Of a stretch of DNA of 64,000 bases, positions 35,731 through 48,300 are shown piece by piece (position 1 is the stretch's first letter; the number at the start of each line of letters is the position of its first letter). The notes under the pieces are model-generated. The model did no database searches. It saw nothing but the letters and a program-made list of their open reading frames with translations, and was not told the DNA's origin. The position numbers and the translations under genes are program-made. The stretch is from Clarireedia homoeocarpa (lineage: Eukaryota; Ascomycota; Leotiomycetes; Helotiales; Rutstroemiaceae). The DNA is taken from positions 496,001 to 560,000 of the forward strand of contig LNKV01000027.1 in NCBI GenBank assembly GCA_001465935.1. Direction: 5' to 3'.

Positions 35731-36075
35731 CGACGATCTGACATTGATATTTGGTCTCATCTCAACCTTCATCTCAATCGCAGGAATAGTTATTGCAACT
35801 GTCCTTGCTAGACGCCAAAACAATACCAGAGGTGCGTGAGCTTCCTGACTTAACCGAGGATGTCAGTCACCAAACAGACAGTTGTGCTAATATAATAATT
35901 CGTAGTTGATAAAAGAGATAGAAATACCATAGAGGGCGATCTAGAGGCCGTCCGATTCTCCCATTGTCTCCACACGACTACCCCCAACATCTGCAATGGG
36001 ATTCTAATTAGAGGAGAGATACAAATCATGATATCAGGACGGACTGCGAATTCCACTAAGTGGAGGACACATTGA
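35731..36075 (+). pseudogene. Degenerate or partial copy of the small two-exon family seen at 51894
   Basis: Exon 35731-35831 reads DDLTLIFGLISTFISIAGIVIATVLARR, then a 74-nt intron (GTGCGT donor, GCTAAT branch site, TTCGTAG acceptor), then exon 35906-36075 ending ...TKWRTH-TGA. It matches the intact gene at 51894-52317 (NLTLVFGLLGTIISVAGIAIA in exon 1, RLTRWRS in exon 2), with the intron at the same place and in the same phase. No in-frame ATG precedes the hydrophobic segment, although a TTTCCAG acceptor at 35724-35730 could mark an upstream exon. The C-terminal part is shorter than in the intact copy. Protein function is unknown; one transmembrane helix is expected. Confidence 0.5.
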
Positions 36076-38611
36076 GGGAAAGCTGTGATCCGAAATGGAC
36101 AGAATAAGCCCACAAACAGGCTAACAGCTATCTGTTCGGAAGTACATAGCCGAAAGGATGCCTGTAAGCCGAAAGGATGCTTGTAATGCTCCACTCACTT
36201 TAGCCATATACAATGACTACTAATTGCACTAATGTACTTTTCATTGTCATATTTTTCCTATGTACTGTCTTATTTGAGTTGGCTTATCAAGGGTAGCGTC
36301 AGAATACGGTCAAACTAGACACTTGGATACATTGAGATATTTCGGTGACGCTAAACACATGGGTCTAGATCGCGGGACGGTGTAGCTAGATGAATCTAGG
36401 TTCTTTCACGAAGATCTGTGTTGGATTGTTATCTACTTTTCATTGAAATGTGTTTTTATGTGTAATCAACCCTGGAATTCTATCTGGGCATCTTGCCAAC
36501 TCGCTCAAAATTCTTGCTATCCATGGATATCCGATTCAAAGATACTATAAGCGTACTTGCGGCTTTCCAAGTCGTGATAGGGATGAGCCCAACCAACCCG
36601 CCTCGCTTTTTGTCTAAGTGCAAAACCCTTGCAACCAAGTCAAAATGAGATTGAATACGATATGATAGAAGTTTGCTGATTGGCCAGCAACCATAGGTAG
36701 AGATGTAGCAACGTCCAGCTAAGCCTTACTGATGTGCAGCGGAGATTGCGCCAAGGCCGCTAGAACATTCTGGAAGAGTCAGGGGAATAGTTCTAGTGGA
36801 GGAGAGCTTTGAAAACTAACTAGAACGAGACACCGAAAAAAGCTCGGGCCGTGCCGGTTCAGCTCCAACGACCTCACCTTTTTCATGTTTATCAACACTG
36901 AAAGGAATTATCTATAGGGAATTTCCATCTCGTAATAACCCATGCGGCAGTGCAGTCCAGTTTCTGGTCCTTTAACAGACGCAGGGCGCTGGATCAAAAA
37001 CATCGGTGCTAGAACTATGTGTCTTGGTCTGCAATATGCACCTCGCAGTAAGTTTTCAGCGCATGCTCTCATAAAGTCATTGAAGGATTATCAGAAGCTC
37101 ACACCGCTTGTTCTTTCTTCTCTCAGGTACAAGACCAAAGATGCAGAAGTATTCCCGTTGTGCCCCGCATACCAGAAATGCGAGGAGATGTCCAATTTTA
37201 GAAGTGAGACATGAGCAACTGATCTCTCCTTGGTTTTCGTCACTTTCCTCCCCAGCTGTTTGCAGTCCTGGCCAACTCGGAAAGTTGGAATGTTGTGCCT
37301 CACCATATAAGAAGCAAGACGATGGGAAACATCTGGCCACGGTCAACTTCAGCTATCTCTGCAACTGCTAGGTCGTATTCATCCTTGAAAGGACGCTGAA
37401 GCTGACAACCATCGCTCAGTCCACAGCAAGTTGCTTATAGGTTTTGCCTATGGGTTTTGTCGAAATACTCAGGTAGTCTACGAACCAAGCATCAGACTGG
37501 AATTTGCAGAGTGAATTATTGACCCTTGAGGAATAGGCACCCATCGGGCAATCTCTTTGGATGAACATTTCCAAAATATAAGAGCGGAGTGGAAATTACT
37601 TTTGCAAAGCATTACCAAAAGAGTCAAGACAACTAGGTTACATGCTTGGATTTCCGAATAGAAGGAGCATCTGAATTTGCATCGGAAAGCAGGTAGTACT
37701 ATCATTGCGCCGCAAGTATTAACGTCGCTAGACGCTCGTCGATACACAGCTGAGACCAAAATCCCACGAGGTCGGGATGATAATTGAAGTCGTCTAGAAA
37801 AGTAAGTATCAACGCTATTCATTTCATTTGCGCGTTACCTAACAGCAGAGATTTCATAAATTAATGAATGAGAAATACTCATATATTGAGAGAAAGCAAT
37901 CAATCAAGAAGGTGCCACGGCTTTCTGATCTTGTTACTGTAAGGTGTTACGTCGTCGACATTCTAATCACGTAGAAGTGGTAGAAGACAGTAGGTTTTGT
38001 ATTGAAGCAATCAAGTAGGGGATAAAACAGAGGTATAATGTCAATTAGTAACTAAGTAATGAAATTACTATTTGAGTTGAGCACGAAGCTCCATATACTA
38101 AGGAAATACATTCTGCTTATATAGACCTTCGTTCTCACTGTACCAGTTGTTCCAGTAGTTCCAGTCGCACTAGTACCACTGGTACCACTGGGCTGGCATG
38201 TGACCTAAGTGGGGTTCTACTGTGATTGGCTTATTCCAATCCCTGAGCCTAAGGTCCCCATAATCACATGTTCGTCAGCTCGTAACATAAAGATACATAT
38301 AAAACTGATAGTAAATTTATATAATTCTAATCTATTAGCTGATTATACAAAAAATATACTTAGTAGTGGAATCTCTAAAACAATTAAAACGATTGTTATA
38401 CAACTATAGCTAACTTATATAAACGTAGTTCAGTTGTTTGTGTATTGGTTATCATCACGTGATCTCTGATTCGTACATCCTTACCTGGTTGCCTAGGCGT
38501 ACCAACAGTTGGTGTTTTGGTTTTGATTCTGTCTCATCCACGACCGTTGATTGAAGTTTTACCAATTTCATCCAAACACCTGAAAGACACCTCTACCTGA
38601 TAAGCGCAACA
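36076..38611. other. Gene-poor stretch with an AT-rich island
   Basis: 2.5 kb upstream of the giant gene with no supported ORF. Position 38270-38420 is strongly AT-rich with many TA steps. A GTACCACTG/TTCCAGTAG repeat block lies near 38145-38190, and an 18-bp tandem duplication (GCCGAAAGGATGCYTGTAA) straddles 36148-36186 at the edge of the previous feature. Confidence 0.5.
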
Positions 38612-41600
38612 ATGTGGACTTTAGCTTTGCTTGAGGCAGTTTTCAACCATCTTGTCTTGCCGCCGAAGCTCCCTGGACGACAAGACGCAGACCTAGATGG
38701 CATTCAACAAAGCATACTAAGCCTTCTAATACGAGCCTGCGATAGCTTGATACAATCAACCGGTGATGAATTCAGAGAGACTTGGAAATCTGTTCGGCGG
38801 TCTCTTCTTGTTTGCTGCGACACAAATATAGGCCACCTTGAGAGAATATCGATGCTACGAGCGTTTGCTGAACTTGAAGCAAACGATATTCTGATATTGC
38901 ATGTGGTGGAACAGAATGCAGCACTCCTTATACGGCGCAATTGCAGGTAAGTATTTAAAACCAATCAGTGGACTACACAAACGCTTATCAATGCAACTTA
39001 GTGATGGCGGAGATACCGTCATCTTCGAATCATTCGAAACTTCACCTTCCTCCGAGGCTGTTCTTGCATCTTTGAACGCACTTCGTTGGGATTTCCCCGG
39101 TCGCGCAGCCGAAGTACCCGTGGAAGAATTCAATCAACGATCTTTTCAAGAGAGTTTAGCCGTTTTCCTTGAGCATGCTAGCATCGAGTCTCTAAATCAA
39201 TTCAGAGCGCATTCATTCAAGGCGAAGGCATCTGTAATTGAGTCACGAGATACAACCGATCCAGCTCTTATCACACAAATGCTCATCACATTGCTTGAGG
39301 CAGTTGGAACATCTGTCAATGTGCCCAGACTTACAAAACGAGTGCGAGACGATGTCAGTATCCAGGACGCCGAGTTACCATGGAGAAGATTGCCATTCTG
39401 GCTTGTTCTTCGCGTTTCTATTCAACGAAAACTCTGTCTTGCTCTTGGAAACGAGTCTGGGAGAGCCCACTACAAGTTCTTCATGTGCACTGTTCTTGCC
39501 GAGCTTCTCGAAGATTGTGCTGGCCGCCTTGCTCCGGAATTGACAATGACACTCAAATCTAAATTGTGCCGTCGACTTGCGAAGCTTGAGATGGATAAGC
39601 ATCAAAACCATTATGCTTCTGCTATTTATGAGCAGCTCTTTAACTTGATTGGGCCATCATTCACAGCAACTATTCAAAAAGCTACAGAACAAACTGAGTC
39701 CGCGTGGGCTGATTTCAAAAAGACAGTCACAAGGAAAATCCCACAGCTACCCCCCCACGCCAATAACCAGGATCTACAAATTTCCTTCCCGAACAGCAAA
39801 CAGTATATTCATAAAGTTCTCAAGCTACCTTGGCAAAAACGTCGGCATCCTGCATCAACTCACGACCTCCCATCATATGATGCCACCATGGTACAAATTA
39901 CAAACTTTGCGGATCGCTGTTTCAACCAAGCAAAACTGGAAGCCAAGATCGAGGAGGAATACAGCTTAACACCTATGTCTGTTGCGGATTGCCACACTCG
40001 TTGTATTGAGCTGGCAAAGTCGATTGCGAATTTATTCACTACAACAGAAAATGTGTACGACTCTATACCAGAGCAAACAAGCATTTTCATACTAAATCTA
40101 TTTGAACTATGGGTACAAATGGATAATTGTGCTGTCAAAGCCTGCCCTCTCCTTCTCAGTTATGCCCCCGTATTCTCGCCTGAGCTGCTGGAAGTTTTGC
40201 AACTCTCTACCCTTTCACTAATGCGGCGCCTCCAAAGAATTCAAATATATCTCTCAAAGAGATTTCGAGATGCTCAGTTTGCTCACATGACGATTTTCAG
40301 CGAGCCAGACGAAGACTGCTTCGCTGTAAATTATCTAGAGCAATCTCATAGACTCTCCACGTTGAAACGAGAAATTGAGGATGCCTCAAACTTGTCCCGT
40401 GAAAAGAAGAAATCAGATTGGGTAAAGGCTTGTGATAAATACGAGAAGCTTACTGAGCAGATATCCAATGGAACCTGTACTTGCTCTATCAATCGTGACA
40501 GTAGTGGAAGTGTCAAACGGTGCGAAAAGTGCCGGCAAAAGCGTGCCCGAAAACGGATTAAAATCGGCATCCACGAAGATTTTCTTCCTGAAAACGAGGT
40601 CGAGAAATCAGTAGTAGTATTTGAGCTCGAAATTCCCAAGTTTTTGGCTGCGTATCGAGATGCTACATTCAAGATATTCAGCAATCTAGGACATCCATAC
40701 AAACCTGATACTTCCCCGTCACCGGCGATGCTACTGAAAAATTACTCTCAACTCCAGCCCTACTTCACATCAGTTCAGAATGTTATCTCACTCGCGTCAA
40801 TGAAGAAATCATTCCTCCAGACTCATTACAAAGATATCAAAATGAAAGTCGCTTTGTCTAATATTCTGCTACCATTAGGGCTAGACTTTGCGTATTATGA
40901 TACTAAGTCAGGTGTATGGCTGAAAGATCTCGGCAGACAATTGACATTCCAACATATCTGCGGTATTCATATACCACGCAGTCTACAAGCCTCGGTCATT
41001 CCACTGTCAATACATCCTCTTCCTACTGTCGATGGACCATCTTCTTATGAGATTATAGCTAGTCAGACTAAATGTCCGCCGGAACTTTCTATTCACGAGT
41101 TCATGAGCTACCAGCGCTTACTATCAGGAAAGAATCGTCGCTGGTTGACTATGCTAGTGGAATTGGGCGCCTCCAACCTAAATTTTAGCGTTGAAGATAC
41201 TATGTATATCTTCAATCAGCTTTCCATACAAGTGGGACCGTCGCGAGACCGAAAAGACGTTTTAGGAGATGTCCACATAGTTTTTCGGGACAATGCTTTT
41301 TGCCAGCGCTTAGTAGAGCAGATCGATATCCGTCTTCGTAACATATCCACAAACTGGCGCGAGACTTATTGTATGGAAATGCTTATTACCTTAAGTCTTC
41401 GTCTTTTCAGCTTAACGTCTGGGCAACATCGCCAATCTGCAGAAAGATTAATCAAAACTGCACGTCAGTCAACTATACAATGGATTTCGCGGCTCCGTGA
41501 TGAAGTTCGGAATTCAACAAAGGCTGATGCCGCAGACAGAGCCGCAGCATACGCATTTTGGGCTGCACTACTTTGTCGAAGAACCTTCGCTACCTTTCTG

Positions 41601-44600
41601 GAAACAGGCTCCTACATGAAACCAGCGGAGTTATCTTGCTTTATCCAAGCCTCAGTAGCTTTACAGGAGAATCTCGTCGTGGATCTTCAGAAGTTAGCTT
41701 TGAATCTGAAAGGCATGCTGGTGCGGGACATGAAAATGACATATCAGCTAAGATCTATTATCAAGAAGTCTATTCAATCGACTCCTGACGCCTTGAGCAC
41801 TGCGATCAATGAAACTTGGTCCAACTCCGGAAACTGCAATGGGAGGAGTTACTCTCAGTGGCAGTTTCTATCCGCTCCAAATGAGAGATGGGTAATGTCG
41901 ACTATGACTACTATGGTTGACAAGCACACGATATGTCAATTGGTTCAGTACAATTTTTTGGAAGGCCATTTGTTAGTAGATACAAAGCCGTTGGGAAGGT
42001 TGCCATTGGAAATTAGAGAATCGGAAGATGTCAAGGAACTTTTCGGAGATAAGCACCTTCTTACTTTTCCCTCGCAACTCAGTGGCATGAGCCATTTCGT
42101 GCCTAACCCAATAGCTGGCAACGAAATCCATTTTGGTATTCGCGACCGTAGCGTGGTTATCCAAGCTCTTACAAAAAACGGTATTCTTGAGTATGTTCCT
42201 CGTCGGGTTTTCAAAGACAACAGTACATCCGATCTGCCCTTGGCTCTTGTAGACAATTGTGTACACTGGCTTAACATTCATACCAAACGCCTGGAAATTC
42301 GACGGAAACCTTACATATGGAAGACCAGGCTGAGTGACTGGTACATTAACTTCGTGAATCACCGGGTACAGAGAAATAAGGTATCCTTAGTTGATCCGTA
42401 CTCGAACCTGTATAAGCGCGTCACTGGTATATTTCAGTATTTTGAAGACCCAAAACGTGTAACTGTCTATCAACCAGAAAAAGGCAAACTCTGCGTTGAG
42501 ATGCGGCATCTTGAACTCTCTTTCTTTGTTAATAAGAGGGGTCTCCTTCAGTGTCGAGAGCTTCATGCGGAGGTTGACCCGAACCAAGATGCTGGGACAC
42601 TTTATGGGCTTCAGAGCAAGATCGTGCTCCGGGATGTGGCCAACAGCAATCGACGAAGCATAATTACTGCTTTGGGCAAGGTCATTTACATTCGTCATGG
42701 CATGCATGTCGCCGTTCGAGTGAGTAGCGACAACGGATACAGACTGGACGGATATGGCAAATTCAGAATTGATGATGTCTTGGGCCGATTATCATGCCCA
42801 CCCGAACCACTACTATTGTACTCCAAGGCCCAGTTCCACGCATTCACCTCATTTGTTATACCCGATCCCCTTACTGGGCGCACAGGTGTAGAGGAAGCTC
42901 TCCACACACTTAGATCAGGCTATTGCCAACCCTGGACACCGTTGAGTGAACCCCAAGCCTCAATTCTGAAGACGATCCAAGATTTAAGTCCTGGCCGAGA
43001 ATACTACCCTAGAGACAAAAGAAGTCTCCAGAATGTCACATGGAATCAACATCTTACTGTGAATATCCAGCATGATAGTTTTGAACCTCTTGTCAAGAAA
43101 ATTCTCGCTAAATCAGACCGACTTCAGGCGTTCTCTGCGCACAACCAAGAGACGATATCTTTTGACATTGAAACTCCTTCTCGCCTTCAAAAACGTGGTG
43201 AACGCCATCGTTATCTTTACGAACGAAGCACGGTTGATATAGATGGTGCGACAAACCGAGGGGATATTGTTTATGATTCCAGAGATCGACAAGCTAGTTT
43301 ATCTCAAGTCACTAACGTGTTCGAAATAGTGAAGCTTTTTCGCAACCCTGAATTTCGGATTAAGTCCAAAATAAGACTTCCGAGTATAATCGAAGGCTGG
43401 AGCTTCATTGGCGGATTTCAAGACGAGCCTGATTCGAGGAGACACCTAATGTGCATCAGCGATTTAATCGAGAACGATATTGGCGAACAATGGGGCAGTC
43501 TCGTGAACATGGGCCGACATACTGATGCTCACAATCCGTATGAATTCATATATCGGCTTGCTCTTCTGTCACTAAATACGAATTCTGATATGGATGCGAT
43601 CAGAGTATTGGCTGCATTCGGTCGTTTAGACGAGTTGAAAGTACTAGAGCCACCGTCCAGTCGTTCATTTGCTAGATTCAAGCTTCACGAGTCCCCAACA
43701 GCCGAATGGCTCTACAATTGCATCGCAGCCGAGTACCCTGCTTTCGAGCCCAATTATCAAGAAACTACAGTTCAACAAGACTTGGCAAACGATAGACATC
43801 GTGTCCTTTGTGAGACTGAAGGAAGAAGATTGGTACAGTTCTTTCTAGACCAGTGGCCCAGCTCAACACTTTCAGTAGAGACCTGCAAATCATGCCTGAT
43901 TAACGTCAATTTAGTCTTAGAAAAGATTCTACCAGAGTGGCAACGACTGTACCGAAACTCGGAACTCTCAGAGTACGCTAATGAGGCCCAGAAAATCCTA
44001 GATCGCTACCGAGGTTCGGTTGCCACTGCAACACCACAAGCTTGGAACACACAGCGTACTGCTTATTACGCGCCAGAACGTGGTCAGATTATTCCGACTC
44101 TTTCTGGGGATCTTTTGACGAAGTCGGGCTCTCCTCTTTGGAACCACTCATTTTCAAGTGGCGAAACCCCTGTGATAAAGTATACGCCTCAAGGTACAGA
44201 CTCCAGCAAGGGATGCAACGGCAAGTCTCATAAGAGCGCCCGGTCTATTGAGGTCGCTGTGCTGGATAAAATTCTGGACTCGTTCAGCACATCCACAAAC
44301 CTACTTCGCCAACAATACGGAAATGACCTGAAGAAGAGTCTAACTGCTCTCCAGAACATCGGGAAGCTGCCCGATGCCCAGGAGATAGTTCCAAGTCTTA
44401 TTACAATCAACAAGAGAATCGAGCACACTCGCACAGCTCTTGATTTCGAATTTGAAAGTATTCGAACTGCATTGTCTGCAGGGATTGATCACTTCAAATG
44501 GCTTCAACAGGGTGGTTTATGGCCATGCATCACGCCAATAACCATTCTTGAGCAGCTACGGTCAAGTGCCAATGTTCAATTTAGTACTGAAGTGAAAGAG

Positions 44601-47600
44601 AGTTTAGTCTCTTATGGAATTCTAGCTACGACTCTACAAAAGCTTCTTCGAGTCAAACATTTTCATTTAAAGGACAACCAACATAAGGTGCTTGAAGAAT
44701 GGCAGAATGCTGGCCATAAAAATTGGAACCCAGTTGATTTTCCTGACTGGTTACTGATTGAGATTGAGGGCGATCTTTTAATTCGACCTGAGCAGATAGA
44801 AGTCGCCCATGCTATTATATCGCCGGCGTCTAGATCGAACTCGGTAATGCAAATGAATATGGGAAAAGGTAGGCAAATCATCCCCTTATTGTGCAAACTC
44901 AAAGTGATAGCGACCATGAATACATCCCTCAGAGTGCCATTGGTATTTATTCAGCATACTAAAGATACATAGGCAAATCTTCTTGCATTGTACCTATGGC
45001 TATGGCAGTCTTGGCAGACAGAAAGCAGCTATCGCGCCTAATCGTACCTAAGGCACTGTTGCTGCAGTCAGCTCAGACAATCCAGGCCAAGTTGGGGGGC
45101 CTAGTAGGTCGTGAAATTAGGCATATCCCGTTCTCTCGCCGGACCTGGACTTCACAGAGCATGCTACAACTTTACTCTCAACATCATCATGATCTCATTC
45201 GTTCCTGTGGTGTTATACTTACTACTCCAGAGCATGTCTTGTCGTACAAGCTCTGCGGTCTCCAGCGACTTGCAGATTCGAAGCTTGAAGAAGCGCGAGA
45301 GATGATTAAGTTTCAGTCCTGGTTAACCGATACATGTCGCGACGTTCTTGATGAATCTGACTTTACGTTAGCAGTCAAAACCCAAATGATCTACCCAAGT
45401 GGCCCTCAGGTGTCCATCGACGGTCATCCGCTTCGCTGGGAGATTCCACAAATACTGCTGTCAAATGTAGAAGATCATCTAAAAAGTCTAGAACGCGACT
45501 TTCCAAGAAGTATTGAGGTGATCAGGCGACCGGGAGGCTTCCCTATGATATATTTCCTTCAGACGGACGTTGAGGAAGCCTTGCAAAACCGAATGATAAA
45601 TGATATCTGTAATGGTCGGATTTCTTTCCTTCGCTTGACAGAACCGCTATCGCCTGCGAATAAGCTTGAGATCAGGCGCGTTCTGCTAGATGAGAATCTT
45701 GATTATGGTTTGATGGAGCAAGTATCGCAATACTTCGTGGATAAAACTTCGGCAACCAATAACATCCTCCTTATCCGCGGGCTGCTTCTGCATAAACTTT
45801 TACTACTTTGCCTAAAGAAAAGATGGAATGTACAATATGGCCTTCATCCAAAGAGGGATCCTATTGCAGTCCCGTTCGAAGCCAAAGGAGTTCCATCTGA
45901 ACAAGCAGAGTTTGGTCATCCAGATGTTTCTATTCTATTCACTTGCTTAGCTTTCTACTACACGGGTTTGAGCCAATCTCAGTTTCAACAAGGCTTACTG
46001 CACGTTCTTAAATCTGATAACCCCGCATCTGAGTATGATAGATGGACTCAAAGCTCTTTCAATCTCCCTGAATCTCTGCAAAACTGGAATGTTATCAACG
46101 CAGATGACCGCGGACAACTCGAACAGCTCTGGAAGCATTTACGTCTCAACAGGAATGTTCTTGATTATTATATGAACATATTTGTTTTTCCTGTTCATGC
46201 TAAGCAGTTTGGTATCAAACTGCAGGCTTCTGGTTGGGATCTACCTCTGTTCACGAAATTACAAGCAGGAAATAGGATATCTCGCGTCAGAACCACTGGA
46301 TTCAGCGGTACAAATGACAATAAGATGATGCTTCCGTTAACAATCAAGCAGGATGACCTTGAGAGTTTACGCCAGACAAGTGCAGAGGTCCTCACTTACG
46401 TTTTACAGAGCAGAAATCGGTGGGTATACAACGTTACCAACCAGCAGGGAAAGCGCTTGACAGAAATAGGCCTATTGCAAAGAATTCATAGAGGAGGTAT
46501 TAGGATTCTAATAGATGCTGGTGCCTATATCCTTGAAATGAATAATAGGTCGCTTGTCAAAGAATGGCTAACTGTTGATACCATGGCTAAGGGTGCCGTA
46601 TTTTTCGGTGCTGATAATAGAGCTTGGGTTATGTACCGAGACGGTAAAGAAGTGCCATTACTAGCCACACCATTCGCCGAGAACCTTTCTGAATTTCTCG
46701 TGTATTTCGACGAAGCTCATACACGTGGAGTGGATTTGAACTTACCTCAAAACGCTCTCGGAGCATTGACTTTGGCTCTTGGCCAGACAAAGGATCATAC
46801 GTTGCAAGGCAAGTCACTGAAATCAACCACCGTTGGATAAAAACTTTGCTTACCTACCACATCTAGCTGCTATGAGACTTCGACAACTAGGCACCACGCA
46901 ATCCATTTCGTTCTTCGCCCCACCAGAAGTGTATCAGAGCATTGTTGACGTGTGTGGGAAAAAGCTCAGAGATGCACTTGACTCCTCCCATGTAGTGCGC
47001 TGGCTCCTGGAACAGACCTGCCAGACAAACGAACATTTACAGAATCTGTATATAGCACAGGGAACAGATTTCTGCCGCCGAACGGATGCTGAATGGAAAC
47101 ACCCAAATATGCTCACGCAAAGAGGCCAACAACAGGCTTATCTCAAAGTCATCCAACAGTCAGAGTGCCAGACTCTTGAAAAACTTTATGGAGTAGCAGA
47201 GGACACCCAATCTCTGTCTCCCACCGACATGTCGTCCACAACTCTCAAGACTTTCATGGAGGAGCTCAGCAAGCAGAGACGAGCAGTAAGAGGGAACACG
47301 AAGGGCGCGCATAGCTCCGTCTTGGAGGAAGTCGAACAAGAACGAGAGATCGAACATCAAGTTGAGGAAGTACGTCAAGTGCAAAAGCCAATACACTACA
47401 AGGCGCTCGCATTTCCTGGATTGAGTAAAGTTGTCTATGAATTTGCAACGACCGGCAAACTTCTTGATGCAACCAGCGAACATGTCTTTGTGGCTTTAGC
47501 GCGTACGAGCATCGGTCGAAAATACAGTGTGTGTTGCACAAGATCACGCCTCTTTGTGTCGGAGGAGTTTATGCGCACTATCGAGCTCAATGGGCGTGCC

Positions 47601-48300
47601 GTAAATGATAACTTTGTAGTAAGTCATACCACATATACTTTGTGTCTAATGATGCTAATCAATTATTTTATAGCGCCCCGTCGAATGGATCTTGTGGAAC
47701 CCTTCAAACGACACAGCCCTCATGATTATCCCCGAGGAAGCGGAGCTCTTGATTCCCATTCTTCGCACAGCGTCTAGACCATGTGTGTACCTAATCGTCT
47801 ACACTACTCCTGTCACAAAAAGCATGTTGAACTTCGATGGAGTATTGTATTACACCATTCCTACGCTACCAGTTGGGTACAAAGCACCTGATTGGCTTTC
47901 AATCGAACTTGGAATTTTCGCTGGTCGCCTCTACTTTCCTTTTGTAGAGTATGCTGCTCTAGTTGATTACTTGCAACTTTCAGACAATAGCATTGAAGAA
48001 GAATCAGGCCAGAGAACCAGCCCGCAAATGGATGTTTCTGTTTTTACCAAAACACCTACCAACTTCCTTCAGGACTGGCTCACACTTCGCCGCAAGGGTC
48101 AGAACATTATGCATACGCCAATGGGCTATGTATGCCAAAGACGACCGCTACACAGCAATCACCCTTTCTTTCTTGAGCGAAATGTAAATGCTGAGGTGGA
48201 GGGTAAGGCGACTGTTGACACTGTAGAGGAGATCGATAGCGAAGATGAGGATGGGGATGTTGAGCACGAGTGGGATTTTGAAGATGACCTAGAGCACTAG
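38612..48300 (+). CDS. Giant DUF6606/DUF3638/DUF3645 protein, putative SF2-like ATPase
   Basis: Five exons: 38612-38946, 39002-44868, 44973-46808, 46867-47618 and 47674-48300. All phases join, giving 3138 residues. The ATG gives LEAVFNHLVLPPKLPGRQ, the usual start of the DUF6606 region. A C-x-C-x12-C-x2-C cluster lies at 604-622. DUF3638 begins near 2040 with RPEQIEVAHAII and a Walker A-like NMGKGKSS (2064-2071, split by intron 2), then DVLDESDF (2194). DUF3645 follows with AVPFEAKGVPSEQAEFGHPDV near 2370, then DEAHTRGVDLNLP (2647) and AAMRLRQLG (2680), ending in an acidic tail. Intron 3 (46809-46866) has a GC donor (GCAAGT). Automated annotation often names such proteins ubiquitinyl hydrolase 1, but no USP or OTU catalytic box is visible here. 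The motif order resembles an SF2 helicase or SecA-like ATPase (inference). Cellular role unknown. Confidence 0.9.

Noticed and set aside
44869..44972. Reading the giant gene as two proteins, because the first frame ends at TAG 44970-44972
   Set aside because: The segment is an intron with GTAGGC donor and CATAG acceptor; splicing restores the GKGKSS motif in phase.
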